In this document: positions 33,757 through 44,185 of the stretch, piece by piece
Position numbering within the stretch: the stretch's first letter is position 1
How the letters are laid out: each line of letters opens with the position of its first letter
Origin: Amycolatopsis marina
GTDB taxonomy: Bacteria > Actinomycetota > Actinomycetes > Mycobacteriales > Pseudonocardiaceae
Assembly (NCBI RefSeq): GCF_900111885.1
Contig: NZ_FOKG01000025.1
Location: 1-64,000 of the forward strand
DNA length: 64,000 nucleotides
Direction: 5' to 3'
The notes under the pieces: model-generated
The model's database searches: none
What the model saw: the letters and a program-made list of their open reading frames with translations, nothing else
Told to the model about the DNA's origin: nothing
Position numbers and translations under genes: made by a program

Positions 33757-34121
33757 GACAGCTCGATCCCCAACCGGCGTGCCGCGCGCGTGCGCTGTCG
33801 GCTGGCTCGCATCTTGCGCAATCGCTTGACCAGCATCGGGTCGGCACGCATCGCTTCCTGCTTGTCGATAAGTTGGTTCAGAATCTGGTAGTAGCGGGTC
33901 GAGGACATCGCGAAGATCTCCCGAATGGCCTGCTCCTTGGCGCCCGCGTACTTCCACCACTGGCGCTCGAACGCCAGCACTTCCTGCTCACGGGCCGAAA
34001 GCGCATCGGCGGGCGCGACCGGGGACTTGGCGGAGTCGGAAGACGCCGACGACACAGGCGGCCCAGACGGCGCGGACGAGGACGACTGGTCCTGGCGGGC
34101 CGTCGACTCCGCAGCGTCCAT
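33753..34121 (-). CDS. DUF3263 protein (small helix-turn-helix-like)
   Basis: Soluble protein of 122 aa. An acidic, Ser/Ala-rich N-terminus leads to the conserved core LSAREQEVLAFERQWWKYAGAKEQAIREIFAMSSTRYYQILN, which looks like a DNA-binding helix-turn-helix, followed by a basic tail. It corresponds to Rv0430 of M. tuberculosis by neighbourhood. ATG at 34121 follows GAGGAG. Likely a nucleic-acid-binding protein; no target is known. Confidence 0.85.
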   Translation of the reverse strand: MDAAESTARQDQSSSSAPSGPPVSSASSDSAKSPVAPADALSAREQEVLAFERQWWKYAGAKEQAIREIFAMSSTRYYQILNQLIDKQEAMRADPMLVKRLRKMRASRQRTRAARRLGIELS

Positions 34122-34338
34122 CTGACTCCTCGCAATCCGATCCGTAGGCGAGCATGCCCGAATCACACGGCTGTGATTCCCGCGAGGCCATTAGATCACG
34201 GGCAGCAGTGTGTGCGCCGTCATCGCACCCGGCGCGTCACGAGCGGTTGTTCTTCAGTCGGATCTGTCAGTCAGTTCCCTGGCCGGATATTCCCCAGTAC
34301 GTGGTTCGCCGCAGGTCTACCAGAGGGGTCTGACTAAA

Positions 34339-34908
34339 ATGCGCGGCGTGACCGTCCACGCCATCCGCATCGCCGGTGACCCAGTCCTGCACGCCCCCAC
34401 CCGCGAGGTGGTCGGCTTCGACGAGGAGCTGCGCACGCTCACCGAGGACATGTTCGAGACGATGTACGCCGCGGAGGGCGTCGGACTCGCCGCCAACCAG
34501 ATCGGGATCGACCTGCGCGTCTTCGTCTACGACTGCCCCGACGACGAGGGCAACCAGCACAAGGGGCTCGTGGTGAACCCGCGGCTGGAGACCTCGGAGG
34601 TCCCCGAGTCGATGCCCGACCCGGACGACGACTGGGAGGGCTGCCTCTCCGCGCCGGGCGAGTCCTACCCGACGGGCAGGGCCAGCTGGGCAAAGGTCAC
34701 CGGTTTCGACCTCGAAGGGCAGCCGATCGAGGTCGAGGGGACCGGGTACTTCGCGCGCTGCCTGCAGCACGAGACCGATCACCTGGACGGCTACATCTAC
34801 CTCGACCGGCTGATCGGCAGGTACGCCCGCGAAGCGAAGCGGATGCTCAAGCGCAACAAGTGGGGAGTTCCGGGCAACAGCTGGCTGCCCGAGCCCGCGG
34901 ACGTCTGA
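34339..34908 (+). CDS. def: Peptide deformylase
   Basis: Metallo-hydrolase of 189 aa that removes the N-formyl group from new proteins. All three motifs are present: GVGLAA at 47-52, EGCLS at 100-104 with the Cys ligand, and QHETDHLDG at 143-151 with the two His ligands and catalytic Glu. A GTG at 34348 is an alternative start. It is divergent from DUF3263, as in the M. tuberculosis arrangement. Confidence 0.95.
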   Translation: MRGVTVHAIRIAGDPVLHAPTREVVGFDEELRTLTEDMFETMYAAEGVGLAANQIGIDLRVFVYDCPDDEGNQHKGLVVNPRLETSEVPESMPDPDDDWEGCLSAPGESYPTGRASWAKVTGFDLEGQPIEVEGTGYFARCLQHETDHLDGYIYLDRLIGRYAREAKRMLKRNKWGVPGNSWLPEPADV

Positions 34909-35004
34909 GAGGGCGTCTGACCGAAAGAATGGTGCGACGCCAGGGAAACCGACGCGCCCTTGGCAAGACCACCCCCGGCATGGCATGGTCGGGGAACAAC
35001 CACA

Positions 35005-35113
35005 CACCGCGGGAGCTCGCGCCATGGCGGGCTGAGAGGGTGGCTGGCCCCAACGGGGATCCGGTGCCGCCGACCGCATGAACCTGACCGGGTAATGCCG
35101 GCGTAGGGAGTGA
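35005..35113 (+). promoter_or_regulatory. TPP riboswitch before thiC
   Basis: The conserved THI-box blocks are present: GCTGAGAGGG (35031-35040), ACCGCATGAACCTGACCGGG, then TAATGCCGGCGTAGGGAG. The aptamer's 3' strand contains the GGGAG that also serves as ribosome site of thiC, so ligand binding should shut off initiation directly. Confidence 0.95.
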
Positions 35114-35119
35114 TCTTCG

Positions 35120-36777
<1,658 letters not shown>

Positions 36778-36781
<4 letters not shown>

Positions 36782-37611
36782 CGGCCACACCGCGGACGGC
36801 CCTCACCATCGCCGGATCCGATTCCGGCGGTGGTGCGGGCATCCAGGCAGACCTCCGCACGTTTTTCGCCTGCGGGGTGCACGGCATGACCGCCATCACG
36901 GCTGTCACCGTGCAGAACTCGCTGGGCGTGCAGGGATTCACCGAGATCGACACCGAGACCGTGGTGGCCCAGATCAAAGCGGTCGCCGGGGACATGGGTG
37001 TCGACGCGGCCAAGACCGGCATGCTCGCCACCGCGGAGATCATCGGCGCGGTGGCGAAGACGCTCGACGATGTCCACATCGGACGAGACACGAACGTCCC
37101 GTTTGTCGTGGATCCGGTGGCCGCCTCGATGCACGGCAACGCCCTGCTGCGAGAGGACGCACTGGAGGCGATCCGCACGGAACTGTTCCCGCGCGCGACT
37201 CTGGTGACGCCGAATCTGGACGAGGTACGGCTGCTCACCGGTATCGAGGTGACCGGCCCGGACAGTCAGCGTGCCGCAGCGGACGCACTACTGGCGTTCG
37301 GTCCACAGTGGGTTCTGGTCAAGGGCGGGCACCTGTACTCGGACCCGGAGTGTGTCGATCTCCTCTCCGACGGCACGCACGTCGTGGAGCTGACCGGCAG
37401 GCGGCACGACACACCGCACACCCACGGCGGCGGCGACACCATGGCCTCGGCCATCACCGCCGGACTGGCCAAGGGACTCGGTGTTCCCGACGCGGTGGAG
37501 ACGGGCAAGCGGTTCATCGAGCGCTCGGTCATCGAGTCCTACCCGCTGGGTGCGGGCGTAGGGCCGGTTTCGCCGTTCTGGCGACTGGACGACAGCGATC
37601 CGCGCGGCTGA
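36778..37611 (+). CDS. thiD: Hydroxymethylpyrimidine (phosphate) kinase, copy 1
   Basis: Ribokinase-fold HMP/HMP-P kinase of 277 aa. ALTIAGSDSGGGAGIQADLRTFFACG, AAKTGMLAT, VVDPVAASMHGN and the catalytic THGGGDTMASAI are present. It is translationally coupled to thiC and therefore under the same riboswitch. Its 3' end overlaps the convergent PI-PLC-like gene by 73 bases. A close paralogue follows 1.2 kb downstream. Confidence 0.95.
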
Positions 37612-38642
37612 GTGTTCGCACTCGCTCCGCGCGGCAGGACCTGGCCGAGTACCTGTGGCAGGCCGACCCAGTCGGAGGTGACCACCGAGGCGTTGGCGGT
37701 GGCCAGTTCGGCCACCCTTTGCGACGCGTCCTCCGCCGACGGTGTGCGGGAGTCGATCGCCGGTGCGACGTTGTGCGCGTCGGTCATCACCAGAATGTAG
37801 TGGTTGTCGTTGTACCACCCGGTATCGATGCCGTTCACGTAAGCGCTGGCGTCCCCGTCGAAGAGCACGAACCATGACCGCAGACCAGTATCGTCGTACC
37901 GCTGGCGTGGATCGCCTGCCTGCGCCCGGTGCACCGCGGGAAAGATCTGCGCCTCCCCGATCCTGCCCGCCGCGTGTAGTGACCGGAGGTGGCGTGCGTA
38001 CTCGACGTCTGTCCACAGTGTATCTGTCGGATTTCCCTCCTCCACCGTACCCGGGATGACCTCGACGATCACTCTGCCGCGGAGGCTGTCCCTGCTCGGC
38101 CAGTTGTCCGCCCGCGCCGCCGCGTCCAACGACTCGTACTGTCCGAGCAACTCGGCGGGACGGAGGACCGCGTCGCCCAGGTGCGCACGCAGCGCCGAGT
38201 CCAGCCGCTGCGGCCCGAGTCCGTTGTTGCCGGAGAATCCGGTCTTCATCTCCAGTTTCAAGGTCAGCGGACCGCGCTCGGGATGCCGGCTCAGCCACAA
38301 CCTGATGTTGTCCAGGCAGTGCTCGAGGTTCTTGTTCCTGCTCCCGGTGTAGAGATCGTCCGGCGAGTCAGCGGCGACACAGTTGTTGTCGTTGCCGAAC
38401 GGGTTGCCATGGCTGACCTTCCACTCCTTGGTGATGATGTTCGGCCAGACGTCCAACTCGATCAGCGAGGCGCCGGAATCCAGGGAACTGGCCAGGTATT
38501 CGTAGGCGCTCTTCTCGTAGGTGTTGTGCACACCGACGGTGGTGACCGCGGAGACACGGACGGGATCGGCGACTGCAGGCGCGGCGACCAGTCCTCCCGT
38601 CAGGAGCGCACCGACGGTCAACACCGCTGGGAGAGCCCGCAT
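37539..38642 (-). CDS. Secreted PI-PLC-like phosphodiesterase
   Basis: Exported protein of 367 aa; signal peptide residues 1-26 (ending AVADP). The catalytic X-domain pattern is VGVHNTYE for the first His, SLDSGASLIELDVWPN, and VSHGNPFG, as in Ca2+-dependent phosphoinositide PLC-like enzymes. It should cleave a phosphoinositide or similar glycerophosphodiester. The tail (SANTQPRGSLSSSRQNGETG) is encoded within the overlap with thiD and is probably unstructured. The gene interrupts the two thiD copies. Confidence 0.75.
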   Translation of the reverse strand: MRALPAVLTVGALLTGGLVAAPAVADPVRVSAVTTVGVHNTYEKSAYEYLASSLDSGASLIELDVWPNIITKEWKVSHGNPFGNDNNCVAADSPDDLYTGSRNKNLEHCLDNIRLWLSRHPERGPLTLKLEMKTGFSGNNGLGPQRLDSALRAHLGDAVLRPAELLGQYESLDAAARADNWPSRDSLRGRVIVEVIPGTVEEGNPTDTLWTDVEYARHLRSLHAAGRIGEAQIFPAVHRAQAGDPRQRYDDTGLRSWFVLFDGDASAYVNGIDTGWYNDNHYILVMTDAHNVAPAIDSRTPSAEDASQRVAELATANASVVTSDWVGLPQVLGQVLPRGASANTQPRGSLSSSRQNGETGPTPAPSG

Positions 38643-38797
38643 CTTGGTCCCTTCACGTGGCAGGAGGACGGCTCGAACCCGCGCGCCCGTCAGCGGGCTC
38701 ATCGCGCGTGCTCCACACTCTGGCAGTGAGCTGACCTTCCACTGAAGTGAAGACGGCCGGTCGGCCTACGACGGAAGGCGGGAAGGACACTGGGAAT

Positions 38798-39664
38798 ATG
38801 GATGACGTCAGCGATACGACCGCAACCGCACCGCCCGCGGCACTCACCATCGCGGGTTCGGACTCCGGTGGTGCCGCGGGTCTGCAGGCCGACCTGCGGA
38901 CCTTCCTCACCTGCGGCGTACACGGGCTGGTCGCGGTCACGGCGGTGACCGTGCAGAACACCCTCGGGGTGCACGATCGCTCCGACGTGCCTGCCCGGAT
39001 CGTGGCCGGGCAGATCGAGGCCGTCGCCGCGGACATGCCCGTCGGCGCCGCCAAGACCGGGATGCTCGCGTCCGCCGAGATCATCCACGCCGTCGCCACG
39101 GCCTGTGACACCGCGGGTATCGGGCGGGACCACACCATCCCGTTCGTCGTCGACCCTGTCGCGGCGTCGATGCACGGGCACCCGTTGTTCGACGCGGCCG
39201 GGCTGGACGCGTTGCGCGAGGAGTTGCTGCCGAGGGCCTCCGTGCTGACACCGAATCTGGACGAGGTTCGCCTCCTCACCGGTATCGAGGTCACCGAGCG
39301 GGAGCAGATGCGGGAGGCGGCCGTCGCGCTGCACGCGCTGGGACCGCGGGCGGTGCTGGTCAAGGGTGGGCACCTGACACAGGACCCGGAGTGCGTGGAC
39401 CTGCTCTACGACGGCCGGACGTTCACCGAGCTGCCCGGGCCACGGGTGCGCACGACGCACACGCACGGCGCGGGTGACGCAATGGCTTCGGCGCTCACCG
39501 CGGGACTGGCCAGGGGCATGACCGTCGAGGACGCGGCCCGCTTCGGCAAGTGGTACGTGGGCAACGCCGTACTGCACGCCTACCCGATGGGCGCCAAGGT
39601 CGGACCGGTGTCCGCGTTCTGGCGGCTGGCGGAGGAGAACTGGAGCACGAAGGACCCCCGCTGA
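38798..39664 (+). CDS. thiD: Hydroxymethylpyrimidine (phosphate) kinase, copy 2
   Basis: Second ThiD-like kinase of 288 aa, close to copy 1 along its whole length: ALTIAGSDSGGAAGLQADLRTFLTCG, GAAKTGMLASAEIIHAV, VVDPVAASMHGHPLF, LVKGGHLTQDPECVDLLYDG, THTHGAGDAMASAL. Catalytic residues are intact. Unlike copy 1 it has no riboswitch; ATG follows GGAAGGACAC at moderate spacing. It could serve salvage of HMP or related pyrimidines when the riboswitch is off. Confidence 0.93.
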   Translation: MDDVSDTTATAPPAALTIAGSDSGGAAGLQADLRTFLTCGVHGLVAVTAVTVQNTLGVHDRSDVPARIVAGQIEAVAADMPVGAAKTGMLASAEIIHAVATACDTAGIGRDHTIPFVVDPVAASMHGHPLFDAAGLDALREELLPRASVLTPNLDEVRLLTGIEVTEREQMREAAVALHALGPRAVLVKGGHLTQDPECVDLLYDGRTFTELPGPRVRTTHTHGAGDAMASALTAGLARGMTVEDAARFGKWYVGNAVLHAYPMGAKVGPVSAFWRLAEENWSTKDPR

Positions 39665-39725
39665 TCGTGTTCGCCCGATAGCATTCGCGCGTTTGGGTTT
39701 CCGGCGAAACGTGAGGGGCAGCGCG

Positions 39726-40541
39726 ATGAAATCCCGCGAGCGGCACCGGGATCAACTGCGACGGCTCGTGGAGAGCAAGGGCTTCCAGAACTTCATCATC
39801 TCGGTGATCGTGTTCAACGCCGTCACCCTCGCGCTGGAGACATCGAGCAGCGTCCTGGCCGCCTTCGGCGGGGTGCTGCACGCGCTGGACTACAGCGCGC
39901 TGGCGATCTTCGTACTGGAACTCCTGGTGAAGTTCTACGTCTACCGGCGGGATTTCTTCCGGGATTCGTGGAACGTGTTCGACCTGCTGGTCGTCGGCAT
40001 CGCCCTGGTTCCGGCCGCGGGTCCGTTCGCGGTGTTGCGCGCACTGCGGGTACTGCGGGTGCTGCGGCTGATCTCCGTTGTGCCCTCGATGCGCAAGGTC
40101 GTCTCCGGGCTGCTCGCGGCCGTGCCGGGCATGGCCTCGATCGCGGCGCTGCTCGCGCTCATCGTGTTCGTGGCCGGCGTGATGTCGACCAAGATGTTCA
40201 GCGCGGTCTCGCCGGAGAACTTCGGCGATCTCGGCACGTCGCTGTTCACCCTGTTCCAGGTGATGACCGGGGAAGCGTGGCCGGACGTCGCGAAGGACGT
40301 GATGGAACAGGTCCCGATGGCGTGGATCTTCTTCGTCGTCTACATCCTCGTGTCCAGCTTCGCGGTGCTGAACCTGTTCATCGCGGTGGTGGTCAGCGCG
40401 ATGGAGGACCAGCTGCGCGACGACCTGCGCGAGGAGGAGGCGAAGCAGACCGAGCAGCAGGCGGTGGCCAACGCCGAGATCCTCGCCGAACTGCGCGCCC
40501 TCCGCGCCGAGGTAGCCGCACTTCGCCACCACACCAACTGA
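39726..40541 (+). CDS. Voltage-gated-type ion channel, six-helix monomer
   Basis: Ion transport protein of 271 aa in the bacterial sodium/calcium channel family. Six membrane segments are visible. S4 near residue 100 reads FAVLRALRVLRVLRLIS with Arg every third position. The pore contains LFQVMTGEAWPDV, where TGEAW replaces the TLESW filter of NaChBac. S6 ends in LFIAVVVSAMED, followed by a coiled coil rich in Glu/Ala, suitable for tetramer assembly. Selectivity cannot be decided: the Glu is kept but the flanking residues differ. A large palindromic element follows its stop. Confidence 0.88.
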   Translation: MKSRERHRDQLRRLVESKGFQNFIISVIVFNAVTLALETSSSVLAAFGGVLHALDYSALAIFVLELLVKFYVYRRDFFRDSWNVFDLLVVGIALVPAAGPFAVLRALRVLRVLRLISVVPSMRKVVSGLLAAVPGMASIAALLALIVFVAGVMSTKMFSAVSPENFGDLGTSLFTLFQVMTGEAWPDVAKDVMEQVPMAWIFFVVYILVSSFAVLNLFIAVVVSAMEDQLRDDLREEEAKQTEQQAVANAEILAELRALRAEVAALRHHTN

Positions 40542-40543
40542 GC

Positions 40544-40678
40544 ATGGTGCGTCTGCAAGTACCACCAAGCAAGATCAACTTCGTCGCCAACTGCTACCAA
40601 CCCACGGGGCCGCCTCTTTGGCTTGGTAGCAGTTAAGGCACGTGTTGATCTTGCTTGGGCGTACTTGCAGACGCTCCA
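40544..40678. repeat. REPIN-like element: inverted pair of family B repeats
   Basis: Family B units face each other at 40544-40576 (minus) and 40647-40678 (plus). Inside them AACTGCTACCAA (40589-40600) and TTGGTAGCAGTT (40623-40634) form a second stem around a 22-base loop. The 135-base whole would fold into a long double hairpin between two converging genes. No transposase is nearby. Confidence 0.85.
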
Positions 40679-40697
40679 ACTGAGCCGGGGACGGCTG

Positions 40698-41135
40698 TCA
40701 GGGTTTCTCCTCGTCGGCCAGGAGGGCTTCCAGGGCCGGGAGTGCGGCTTCCAGGGCGGCGCGGTGCTCCGGGGACAGGCGGTCGATGCGCTTGCCGAGT
40801 TCCTGCACCCTCGTCGAGCGCACCCCGGAGACCAGCCGCTCGCCCTCCTCTGTCGCGGTGGCCAGCCAGGCGCGCCGGTCGATCGGGTCGGACTCGCGCC
40901 GGACGTAGCCCGCCTCGACCAGCGCGGCGACGATGCGCGACATCGTCGCCGCGGCCACCCCCTCTTTCGCCGCGAGGTCGCCAAGACGCAACTGCCCGAA
41001 GGCGACGAGCGTGGCCAGCGCGGAGATGGCACCGTGTCCCGGCCCCGGCGTGCCCGCCTGCCGGAGCGAGCGCGAGAGCCGGCCAACGGCGAGGAACAAC
41101 CTGCCTGGAACGTCCTGTGCGGGCGACGTGGTCAC
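40698..41135 (-). CDS. MarR family transcriptional regulator
   Basis: Winged-helix regulator of 145 aa. The recognition region LRLGDLAAKEGVAAATMSRIVAALVEAGYVRRESDPIDRRAWLATAT is textbook MarR. A GTG at 41135 follows AAGGAG with good spacing, and is preferred to the open extension upstream. It lies between the ion channel and thiG, oriented with the thi genes but 110 bases past the thiG stop. Its target is unknown; self-regulation is usual. Confidence 0.9.
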   Translation of the reverse strand: MTTSPAQDVPGRLFLAVGRLSRSLRQAGTPGPGHGAISALATLVAFGQLRLGDLAAKEGVAAATMSRIVAALVEAGYVRRESDPIDRRAWLATATEEGERLVSGVRSTRVQELGKRIDRLSPEHRAALEAALPALEALLADEEKP

Positions 41136-41245
41136 CTGGCGCTCCTTCACGTGTGCGCGTCGTAGGTCCGTGCGTGACACGAACGGGAGAAATTTCGGTC
41201 CACCCTACGGGTCGGACGCGCTTTGCCTGCGCCGGAGTGACGCCG

Positions 41246-42028
41246 TCAGCGTGGCGGGCTCGACGCGTGCGCCCAGAACCGCTGCGGAATGCGTCCCGCT
41301 GCCCTGGCGAGCCTGCCGCCCGTGACGGCCGACCGCATCGCGAACGCCATCCGCTCCGGGTCCTGCGCCCTGGTGACCGCGGTGGACAGCAGAACCGCGT
41401 CGCACCCCAGCTCCATCGCCAGCGCCGCGTCGGATGCCGTGCCGATCCCCGCGTCGAGCACCACCGGCACACCGGCGCGGGCGACGATCAGCTCGATGTT
41501 GTGCGGGTTACGGATGCCGAGCCCGGTGCCGATCGGCGCCCCGAGCGGCATGACCGCGGCACAACCCGCCTCCTCCAGTCGCAGCGCGAGCACGGGGTCG
41601 TCGTTGGTGTACACCAGCACCGTGAAGCCGTCGGCGACAAGCTGTTCGGCGGCGTCGAGCGTTTCCACCGGATCCGGCAGCAGTGTCCGCTCGTCCGCGT
41701 GCACCTCGAGTTTGATCAGGTCGGTCTCCAGCGCCTCCCGCGCGAGCTGGGCAGTCAGCACCGCCTCGGCGGCACTTCGGCACCCCGCGGTGTTGGGCAG
41801 CAGCCGGATGCCGAGTCGCCGCAGCAGCTCCAGCACACCGGATCCGCCCTCTGCGTCGGCCCGCCGCATCGCCACGGTGGTCAGCTCGGTTCCCGAGGCG
41901 ACCAGCGCCCGTTCCAGCACGGCGAGATTGCCCGCGCCGCCGGTGCCGATGATCAGCCGGGACCGCAGTTTGTGCTCCCCGATCACCAGCAGGTCGTCGC
42001 TGCCGTCGGTGACGACGTCTCCAGCCAT
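41246..42028 (-). CDS. thiG: Thiazole synthase
   Basis: TIM-barrel enzyme of 260 aa that forms the thiazole phosphate from DXP, dehydroglycine and ThiS thiocarboxylate. The Schiff-base Lys is in LIKLEVHAD; LIIGTGGAGN, PNTAGCRSAAEAV and VLDAGIGTASDAA are hallmark segments. It follows thiS with a one-base gap in the riboswitch-led thiO-thiS-thiG operon. Confidence 0.96.
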   Translation of the reverse strand: MAGDVVTDGSDDLLVIGEHKLRSRLIIGTGGAGNLAVLERALVASGTELTTVAMRRADAEGGSGVLELLRRLGIRLLPNTAGCRSAAEAVLTAQLAREALETDLIKLEVHADERTLLPDPVETLDAAEQLVADGFTVLVYTNDDPVLALRLEEAGCAAVMPLGAPIGTGLGIRNPHNIELIVARAGVPVVLDAGIGTASDAALAMELGCDAVLLSTAVTRAQDPERMAFAMRSAVTGGRLARAAGRIPQRFWAHASSPPR

Positions 42029-42029
42029 C

Positions 42030-42230
42030 TCATCCTCCTTGCACTGCGGTCAGAATCTCGATGTGCGCGCCGGGGGACACGACGACCTCGGCCCAGCTGC
42101 CGCGTCGCACCACCTCCCCGTCGAGCGCGACCGCGACCCCGCGCTGGTTGGCGCCGACCTCCGCGAGCACCTCGGCCACTGTGCTGTCGTCGGCGAACTC
42201 GCGTTCGGTCCCGTTGACCTTGGCTCTCAC
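42030..42230 (-). CDS. thiS: Sulfur carrier protein ThiS
   Basis: Ubiquitin-fold carrier of 66 aa ending in the required Gly-Gly (LTAVQGG). GTG start overlaps the thiO stop (GTGA). It donates sulfur to ThiG after C-terminal thiocarboxylation; the activating ThiF/MoeB enzyme is not in this window. Confidence 0.95.
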   Translation of the reverse strand: MRAKVNGTEREFADDSTVAEVLAEVGANQRGVAVALDGEVVRRGSWAEVVVSPGAHIEILTAVQGG

Positions 42231-43360
42231 GCAGATTCCTCCTGTGTCTCTCGCGTTCGGTCCGGGTGTGCGGCGACGGCCGGGGCGGGCGGCTCGGCGC
42301 CGGTCAGCAGCGCGACGACCGCGTCCGCGGTCACCGGGGCCAGCAGCAGACCGTTGCGGTGGTGGCCGGTGGCCGCGAGCACGCCGTCGGTGAGCGCCCC
42401 GATGTACGGCAGGTTGTCGGCACTCGCCGCCCGCAGTCCCGCCGCCGTCTCCACCAGCTCGTACTCGGCGATGGCCGGGAACACCCGCTCCGCGTTCTCC
42501 AGCAGCTCCCGCACGCCCCGCGCCGTCACCGTGGAGTCGAACCCGGCCTCGTACTGGGTGGCCCCGAGCACCAGCTCACCGTCCGCACGCGGCACCAGGT
42601 AACAGGGCCTGCCCTCGACGACCGCCCGGACCGTGCGGCGGGGCGGCGGCAGGCTCCCCCTGCGGGCCCGCAGGCGCAGGATCTCACCCTTCAGCGGACG
42701 TACCCGGTCGGCCAGTTCCGGGTGCAGCCCGCAGCTCCATGCGCCAGCCGCGAGTACGACGTGCGCGAACTCGGCCACCGAGTCACCGGTGCGCACCTCG
42801 GTGCGACTCACGGTCGTGACTGGCGCGGGCACGAAGCGCACACCCCGGCGGGATGCCGCGTCGATCAGGGCGTCCAGCAGCCGCCGGTTGTCCACCGCGA
42901 GATCGCCCGGCACGAGCAGGCCACCGCTGAGCGACGAACCGAGCCCCGGCTGGGTCCGGCGCAGCTCGCGACCACCGAGCACGCTCACCTCGCGCCCGAG
43001 GGAGCCGAGGTATCGCGCGAGCACGCTCAGTTGCTCGACGTCGGCTCGGTCTGCCCCCGCGACGACGGTCCCCGCGCCGGACAGTCCGGGGTCCGCGCCC
43101 TCCGCGCACAGGTCGTCGGCGAACCCGGGCCAGCGCCGCAGCGACTCCTCACCGAGGCGCAGGACGTCCTCCTCGCCTGGCCAGGCCTCGGCAACCGGCG
43201 CCAGCATCCCGCCCGCGACCCACGATGCACCTCGGCCAGGGGCAGGGTCGAAGACGGTCACGCCGAACCCCGCCACCGCGGCCCGCCAGGCCACGGACAG
43301 CCCGATGACCCCGCCTCCGACGACGGCAAGCGGCGGCGCCTCCGCGCTGTGTTCACTCAT
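42227..43360 (-). CDS. thiO: Glycine oxidase ThiO
   Basis: FAD-dependent amine oxidase of about 377 aa supplying dehydroglycine for the thiazole. FAD fold: LAVVGGGVIGLSVAWRAA; also GASWVAGGMLAPVAEAWPGEED, LKGEILRLRA and the late TGHHRNGLLLAPVTADAV. ATG at 43360 is preferred; an upstream TTG at 43375 would sit on the riboswitch edge. It leads the operon and is directly under a TPP riboswitch. Confidence 0.93.
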   Translation of the reverse strand: MSEHSAEAPPLAVVGGGVIGLSVAWRAAVAGFGVTVFDPAPGRGASWVAGGMLAPVAEAWPGEEDVLRLGEESLRRWPGFADDLCAEGADPGLSGAGTVVAGADRADVEQLSVLARYLGSLGREVSVLGGRELRRTQPGLGSSLSGGLLVPGDLAVDNRRLLDALIDAASRRGVRFVPAPVTTVSRTEVRTGDSVAEFAHVVLAAGAWSCGLHPELADRVRPLKGEILRLRARRGSLPPPRRTVRAVVEGRPCYLVPRADGELVLGATQYEAGFDSTVTARGVRELLENAERVFPAIAEYELVETAAGLRAASADNLPYIGALTDGVLAATGHHRNGLLLAPVTADAVVALLTGAEPPAPAVAAHPDRTRETQEESA

Positions 43361-43378
43361 CGCTGTGTTCTTCAAGAA

Positions 43379-43472
43379 CTCACGCTCCCTGCGCCGGCAT
43401 GATCCGGATCAGGTTCCACGGTCGGAGCGGCTGCGGCTCCCTCTCAGCCCGTGCCTCGGGCTCCCGTGCGGA
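43379..43472 (-). promoter_or_regulatory. TPP riboswitch before thiO
   Basis: On the minus strand the blocks GGGCTGAGAGGGAGC, GGAACCTGATCCGGATCATG and CCGGCGCAGGGAGCGTG are present in order, and CACG/CGTG close the basal stem. The aptamer ends about 20 bases before the thiO start, so translational control is likely. thiE starts divergently about 40 bases away and is not covered by it. Confidence 0.95.
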
Positions 43473-43509
43473 CGCCCTCCACCGTATCGCGACGGCTACG
43501 GTGGACGCC

Positions 43510-44178
43510 ATGCCCGGCCTCGAAGGACACCAGATCAGACAGCGGCTCGCCGACGCCCGGCTGTATCTCTGCACCGGCGCGCGGGGCTCACGGGGAGACC
43601 TCGCGGAGTTCGCGGAGGCGGCGCTCGCGGGCGGTGTGGACATCATCCAGCTGCGGGACAAGACCGACGGCGCCCCGCTGGAAGCGAGGCAGGAACTCGC
43701 CGCGTTCGAGGTGCTGGCGGAGGCCTGTGCCCGGCACGGGGCGCTGCTCGCGGTGAATGACAGGGCCGACGTCGCGCTCGCGGTCGACGCGGACGTGCTG
43801 CATCTCGGGCAGGACGACATCCCGGTCCCGCTCGCCCGCCGCATCCTCGGTGACGACGTCGTGATCGGCCGCTCGACCCATTCCGCCGGACAGGCCCGCG
43901 CCGCCGCCGAGGAGGTGGGAGTGGACTACTTCTGCACCGGCCCCTGCTGGCCGACCCCGACGAAACCAGGCCGCACGGCGCCGGGCCTGGATCTCGTCCG
44001 GGCGACGGCCGCGTTGGAACAGGATCGGCCGTGGTTCGCGATCGGCGGGATCGATCACGAGCGGCTGCCCGAGGTGCTCGACGCGGGCGCGGACCGGGTG
44101 GTCGTGGTCAGGGCGATCACCGAGGCCGAGGACCCGGAAGCCGCCGCACGCGAGCTCCGCGACCGCCTGGCCCGCTGA
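43510..44178 (+). CDS. thiE: Thiamine phosphate synthase
   Basis: TIM-barrel enzyme of 222 aa joining HMP-PP and thiazole phosphate. DIIQLRDKTDGAPLEARQEL, LLAVNDRADVALAVDADVLHLGQDD, VIGRSTHSAGQARAA and FAIGGID mark the family. A GTG nine bases upstream is an alternative start. There is no evident ribosome site, so it may be leaderless or nearly so. It is divergent from thiO. Confidence 0.95.
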   Translation: MPGLEGHQIRQRLADARLYLCTGARGSRGDLAEFAEAALAGGVDIIQLRDKTDGAPLEARQELAAFEVLAEACARHGALLAVNDRADVALAVDADVLHLGQDDIPVPLARRILGDDVVIGRSTHSAGQARAAAEEVGVDYFCTGPCWPTPTKPGRTAPGLDLVRATAALEQDRPWFAIGGIDHERLPEVLDAGADRVVVVRAITEAEDPEAAARELRDRLAR

Positions 44179-44185
44179 CCGGCTC

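Noticed and set aside
40544..40636. Short frame MVRLQVPPSKI and similar ones at 25.3 and 53.0 kb
   Set aside because: They are translations of the family B repeat, not genes; they vary after the repeat ends.
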